Below are positions 5,698-7,543 of a DNA stretch of 7,543 bases, piece by piece; the stretch's first letter is position 1; the number at the start of each line of letters is the position of its first letter. Position numbers and translations under genes: made by a program. The notes below the pieces were generated by a model. The model saw only the letters and a program-made list of their open reading frames with translations, was not told the DNA's origin and did not search any database. The DNA is from QHBQ01 sp038230695 (lineage in GTDB: Bacteria; Chloroflexota; Chloroflexia; QHBQ01). Where the stretch lies: positions 1-7,543 of the forward strand of contig JBBRMT010000229.1 in assembly GCA_038230695.1 (NCBI GenBank), written 5' to 3'.

Positions 5698-5724
5698 AAG
5701 TGTCTGATAAGTTGTTTTAGTCAA

Positions 5725-5787
5725 GCAGATGAAGTGTTTCCCTATGGGCGGGCTGCCGCCCGCCCTGGTGCAATTTACATCATCTGC
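5725..5787. repeat. Imperfect palindrome with GC-rich core
   Basis: The core pairs GGGCGGGC (5746-5753) with GCCCGCCC (5758-5765) around TGCC. Outer arms GCAGATGA (5725-5732) and TCATCTGC (5780-5787) are perfect, and weaker pairing continues to about 5712 and 5800. No T-run follows. It could be a bidirectional transcription or mRNA-end structure, or a small palindromic repeat element; copies elsewhere in the genome would decide. Confidence 0.65.
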
Positions 5788-5830
5788 CTGGCTTAATGGT
5801 ATATGCAGCCGTGAACTTTGATCAACTAAG

Positions 5831-5948
5831 CCCAGTGGGGGTTGGGGAGAAACCTCGAACTCTGTCAATGCCAAATGGAGCTTTTTGCCAGTCTGAATGG
5901 CTACCTTCAGCATTGATGTAAGGCGGCATATCTCCCCCAAACCCCCGC
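5831..5948. repeat. Inverted-repeat segment interrupted by the IS in its right arm
   Basis: The left arm 5831-5850 (CCCAGTGGGGGTT then GGGGAGA) is the near reverse complement of 5931-5948 joined to 7411-7414, the sequence on both sides of the insertion sequence. The match needs one mismatch and two single-base gaps. Between the arms there is further pairing: TCAATGC (5865-5871) with GCATTGA (5910-5916), and GCCA with TGGC inside it. The 349 bases between the Kelch/SLH stop and the transposase start contain only this, the GC-rich palindrome, the heptamers and the IS end; I see no gene there. Confidence 0.6.
5941..5948. repeat. Left copy of the IS target-site duplication
   Basis: ACCCCCGC abuts the left inverted repeat; ACCTCCGC (7403-7410) abuts the right one. 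Seven of eight bases agree. Eight bp is within the 7-13 bp range I recall for IS4-family subgroups. The single mismatch implies some age or a later mutation. Confidence 0.65.
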
Positions 5949-5975
5949 CTTACCATTACCCATATCTCGGTAAGG
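5949..5975 (+). repeat. IS left terminal inverted repeat
   Basis: This is the mate of 7376-7402, with two mismatches in 27. It begins with CTTACC and ends with GGTAAGG, so the repeat is itself nearly palindromic at its ends. Confidence 0.92.
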
Positions 5976-6002
5976 TCTGTTCTACGGAAGGTAGATATGG
6001 TA
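5956..6002 (+). other. Potential hairpin in readthrough RNA ahead of the transposase start
   Basis: CCATATCT (5960-5967), inside the left terminal repeat, is a perfect complement to AGATATGG (5993-6000). Pairing extends to TAC/GTA with one bulged C. It can form only in transcripts entering from outside the element, ending ten bases before ATG 6013. IS10 and IS50 use such structures to keep readthrough RNA from making transposase; the same role here is inferred. Confidence 0.5.
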
Positions 6003-6006
6003 GAAT
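5998..6006 (+). promoter_or_regulatory. Extended -10 promoter of a probably leaderless transposase mRNA
   Basis: TGGTAGAAT gives an extended -10 (TG at 5998-5999, TAGAAT at 6001-6006). Transcription would be expected to begin near 6013, the A of the ATG itself. No Shine-Dalgarno sequence precedes the start, and no good -35 is seen. Confidence 0.55.
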
Positions 6007-6012
6007 CTAGCC

Positions 6013-7395
6013 ATGGACACTCACCTTAATGAGCTTTCTTGGGCCGAACCAGAGTTTGCCTACGCTGCCCTCGGTGACCAGCGCCGCACTGAGCGGCTGG
6101 TGCAACTTGCCACCCGGCTCGCTCAACAACCCGATGCCTCCCTTTCGCAGGCGCTACTCGACAACGCTACCCGCAAAGCTGCTTATCGTTTCTTCAGCAA
6201 TCCCGCCCTTACGGAACAAGACATCCTCGCTAGCCATCTCAGCGCCACCTACCAACGCTGCCAGCAAGTGCCGCTCGTGCTGGCAGTGCAAGACACCAGC
6301 GAACTTAACTACTCTAATCACCCCGCCACTACTGGTCTTGGCCCGCTCCGTACTGACAAGCAGAAAGGCTTGTTGCTGCACACCACCCTAGCCTTCACCC
6401 CCGATGGTCTGCCCCTCGGCCTGCTCGGTCAGCAGCACATCGTGCGTGAGCAACTCGGTCAGCGCCGTACCCGCAAGCGCCGCGCCATTGAAGATAAGGA
6501 GAGCTGCAAGTGGCTGCGCGGTCTGCAAAGCATCAACCATGCTGCGGCGCTCGCTCCCCACACCAACTTCATCTGTGTGGCTGACCGTGAGGCGGACATC
6601 TATGAGTTGCTGGTTGCCGAGCGCGAGGCCAACGTGCGCTGGCTAATTCGCGCCAGTGAGCCGCGTAAACTGCTGACTGCCACCAACTTGTTCAGCGCGG
6701 TGGCGGATATGCCGGTAGTGGGTAAGGTCAGCGTGCTGGTGCAAGGGAGTGCCGGTAAGCCCGACCGCGTTGCCCACTTGCAAGTCAAGGTCAGTCGCCA
6801 GACCATCCTTGCACCCGCTCGCTATCAAGGAGCAGGGCCGCGCCAACTGGAAGTGTGGGTGGTGGTCAGCGAGGAAATCGCACCGCCCGACGGCGAACCA
6901 GGCTTGCTGTGGGTGCTGCTCACCAACTGGGAGTTGGCTCGACCAGAGGATGGGCTAAAGATAGTAGAGTGGTACAGTGTGCGCTGGGGCATCGAAATCT
7001 GGCACAAAACGCTCAAGAGCGGCACGCAAGTGGAGCAGCGGCAATTGGGCAGCGCCGAAGCGCTGCGGACGATGGTGGGATTGTACAGTGTGATCGCCTG
7101 GCGCATCCAGTATGGTGTGCTGCTGGGGCGGGTCGCGCCGGAACTAAGCTGCGAAGTATGGTTGAGCAAGGCAGAGTGGCAAGCGATGTATTGCACGCAA
7201 CATCGAAGTCGGCAATTGCCCGCGCAGGCTCCGCGCTTGGGTGAAGCGGTGGTGATGGTGGCGAAGCTAGGGGGATACTGGGGGCGCAAAGGGGATGGCC
7301 CGCCGGGAGTGAAGAGTGTGTGGCAGGGAATGCGCCGTCTGGCTGACCTGACCATCATGTACAACATTATGCGTTCCTTACCGAGATGTGGGTAA
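6013..7395 (+). CDS. IS4-family DDE transposase (Tn5/IS50-like)
   Basis: This 460-residue transposase catalyses cut-and-paste movement of the surrounding element by binding its inverted repeats. Residues about 8-65 (WAEPEFAYAALGDQRRTERL to KAAYRFF) match the N-terminal DNA-binding domain of Tn5-type transposases. The catalytic triad is visible as D94 in VLAVQDTSELNY, D191 in CVADREADIYEL, and E328 in the Y321-x2-R324-x3-E328-x6-K335 motif, which is the IS4-family signature. The C-terminus has LGGYWGRKGDGPPG and RRLADLTIMYNIM, also typical. Length and residue spacing are close to Tn5 transposase (D97, D188, E326). ATG 6013 is used without a visible ribosome binding site, probably on a leaderless transcript. 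The stop lies inside the right terminal repeat. No frameshift or lost catalytic residue is seen. Confidence 0.95.
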   Translation: MDTHLNELSWAEPEFAYAALGDQRRTERLVQLATRLAQQPDASLSQALLDNATRKAAYRFFSNPALTEQDILASHLSATYQRCQQVPLVLAVQDTSELNYSNHPATTGLGPLRTDKQKGLLLHTTLAFTPDGLPLGLLGQQHIVREQLGQRRTRKRRAIEDKESCKWLRGLQSINHAAALAPHTNFICVADREADIYELLVAEREANVRWLIRASEPRKLLTATNLFSAVADMPVVGKVSVLVQGSAGKPDRVAHLQVKVSRQTILAPARYQGAGPRQLEVWVVVSEEIAPPDGEPGLLWVLLTNWELARPEDGLKIVEWYSVRWGIEIWHKTLKSGTQVEQRQLGSAEALRTMVGLYSVIAWRIQYGVLLGRVAPELSCEVWLSKAEWQAMYCTQHRSRQLPAQAPRLGEAVVMVAKLGGYWGRKGDGPPGVKSVWQGMRRLADLTIMYNIMRSLPRCG

Positions 7396-7402
7396 AGGTA
7401 AG
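7376..7402 (-). repeat. IS right terminal inverted repeat
   Basis: This is the mate of 5949-5975 and contains the last codons and TAA of the transposase, ending in GGTAAG. CTTACC at 7377-7382 and GGTAAG at 7397-7402 give it the same internal dyad as the left end. Confidence 0.92.
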
Positions 7403-7403
7403 A

Positions 7404-7422
7404 CCTCCGCTGGGGGCTTTTT
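7404..7422 (+). terminator. Short intrinsic terminator at the IS right junction
   Basis: CCTCC (7404-7408) pairs with GGGGG (7412-7416), including one G-U pair, around GCT, followed by C and TTTTT (7418-7422). The 5' arm lies in the right target duplication and the 3' arm in host DNA, so the hairpin forms exactly at the junction. It would end transposase transcription. Confidence 0.6.
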
Positions 7423-7435
7423 GCATTCGATAAGG

Positions 7436-7441
7436 TATAAT
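7436..7441 (+). promoter_or_regulatory. TATAAT box before the last gene
   Basis: A perfect -10 hexamer lies 59 bases before ATG 7501. No convincing -35 stands at the usual distance, since the bases there are part of the terminator stem. Confidence 0.45.
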
Positions 7442-7487
7442 AACCATAGCGGGAACCAGGTTGGTGGCGAGAACGTTGTTGATATGT

Positions 7488-7492
7488 GGAGG
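7488..7492 (+). promoter_or_regulatory. Ribosome binding site of the last gene
   Basis: GGAGG sits eight bases before ATG 7501 and supports that start. Confidence 0.7.
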
Positions 7493-7500
7493 TGGCGAAG

Positions 7501-7543
7501 ATGAAGCGATTGTTGATCGTGATATGCGGGTGTGCCTTGCTCG
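7501..7543 (+). CDS. Start of an exported protein (partial, right edge)
   Basis: Fourteen codons are visible: MKRLLIVICGCALL. Two basic residues followed by an unbroken hydrophobic run are characteristic of a signal peptide, and the two Cys make a lipoprotein signal possible. The window ends before any mature sequence, so function cannot be judged. ATG 7501 has GGAGG eight bases upstream, and a TATAAT box lies further upstream. Its upstream region has been altered by the insertion of the IS element, whose right end lies 98 bases away. Confidence 0.65.
   Translation, partial: MKRLLIVICGCALL

Larger units (their letters stand above)
5949..7402 (+). mobile_element. Complete IS4-family (Tn5/IS50-type) insertion sequence, 1454 bp
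   Basis: The ends are 27-bp inverted repeats at 5949-5975 and 7376-7402 that agree at 25 of 27 positions. Similarity stops beyond them, which fixes the boundaries. Inside is one intact transposase gene occupying almost the whole element, whose stop codon lies within the right repeat. Near-identical octamers flank it as target duplication. No passenger gene is present. It appears potentially active: full-length frame, all catalytic residues, both ends preserved. Confidence 0.92.

Noticed and set aside
5746..5765. GC-rich 8-bp hairpin considered as the terminator of the Kelch/SLH gene
   Set aside because: It is followed by CTGGTGCAATTT with no T-run, so it does not fit an intrinsic terminator.
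6825..7367. Minus-strand frame opposite the transposase 3' half
   Set aside because: No start signal or family resemblance was seen, and it overlaps conserved transposase motifs on the plus strand.
7421..7441. TTGCAT with TATAAT considered as a complete -35/-10 promoter
   Set aside because: The spacer is only nine bases; only the -10 box is kept.

Overview
The window reads as a chromosomal segment of a filamentous-type Chloroflexota bacterium. The grounds are a secreted protein with a long Thr-Pro-Asn-rich linker and C-terminal SLH repeats, Chloroflexota-like L10 and L1 sequences, and intergenic heptanucleotide tandem tracts. This assignment is inference from protein style; the window contains no rRNA or other decisive marker.

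The first third (1-2684) is the ribosomal stalk/L1 cluster rplK (3' end only), rplA, rplJ, rplL, all on the plus strand. Two autoregulatory RNA sites appear to sit inside it. A hairpin just upstream of the rplA ribosome binding site looks like the 23S rRNA site bound by L1. A large L10-leader structure followed by a textbook terminator hairpin precedes rplJ, suggesting L10(L12)4-controlled attenuation. L10 starts at TTG and carries an unusual acidic Ala/Thr/Glu-rich tail of about 97 residues. The cluster closes with a strong terminator after rplL, and rpoB does not follow.

The middle (2795-5663) has a TTGACA-type promoter and one large gene. It encodes a 904-residue exported protein: signal peptide, a beta-rich N-terminal domain, six Kelch-like repeats (a probable beta-propeller), a TPTNTPT linker with a Tyr-Pro section, and three SLH repeats. 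It is most likely a surface-anchored binding or scaffold protein of unknown ligand.

The last part (5664-7543) starts with structured non-coding DNA: a GC-rich palindrome and an inverted repeat whose right arm is interrupted by an insertion sequence. The element (5949-7402, 1454 bp) is a complete IS4-family, Tn5/IS50-type IS with 27-bp terminal inverted repeats, an intact DDE transposase, probable leaderless expression and an 8-bp target duplication with one mismatch. It appears to have inserted into a rho-independent terminator, and the duplicated target rebuilt that hairpin on the right side. Past the element lies a TATAAT box and the first 14 codons of a gene for an exported protein.
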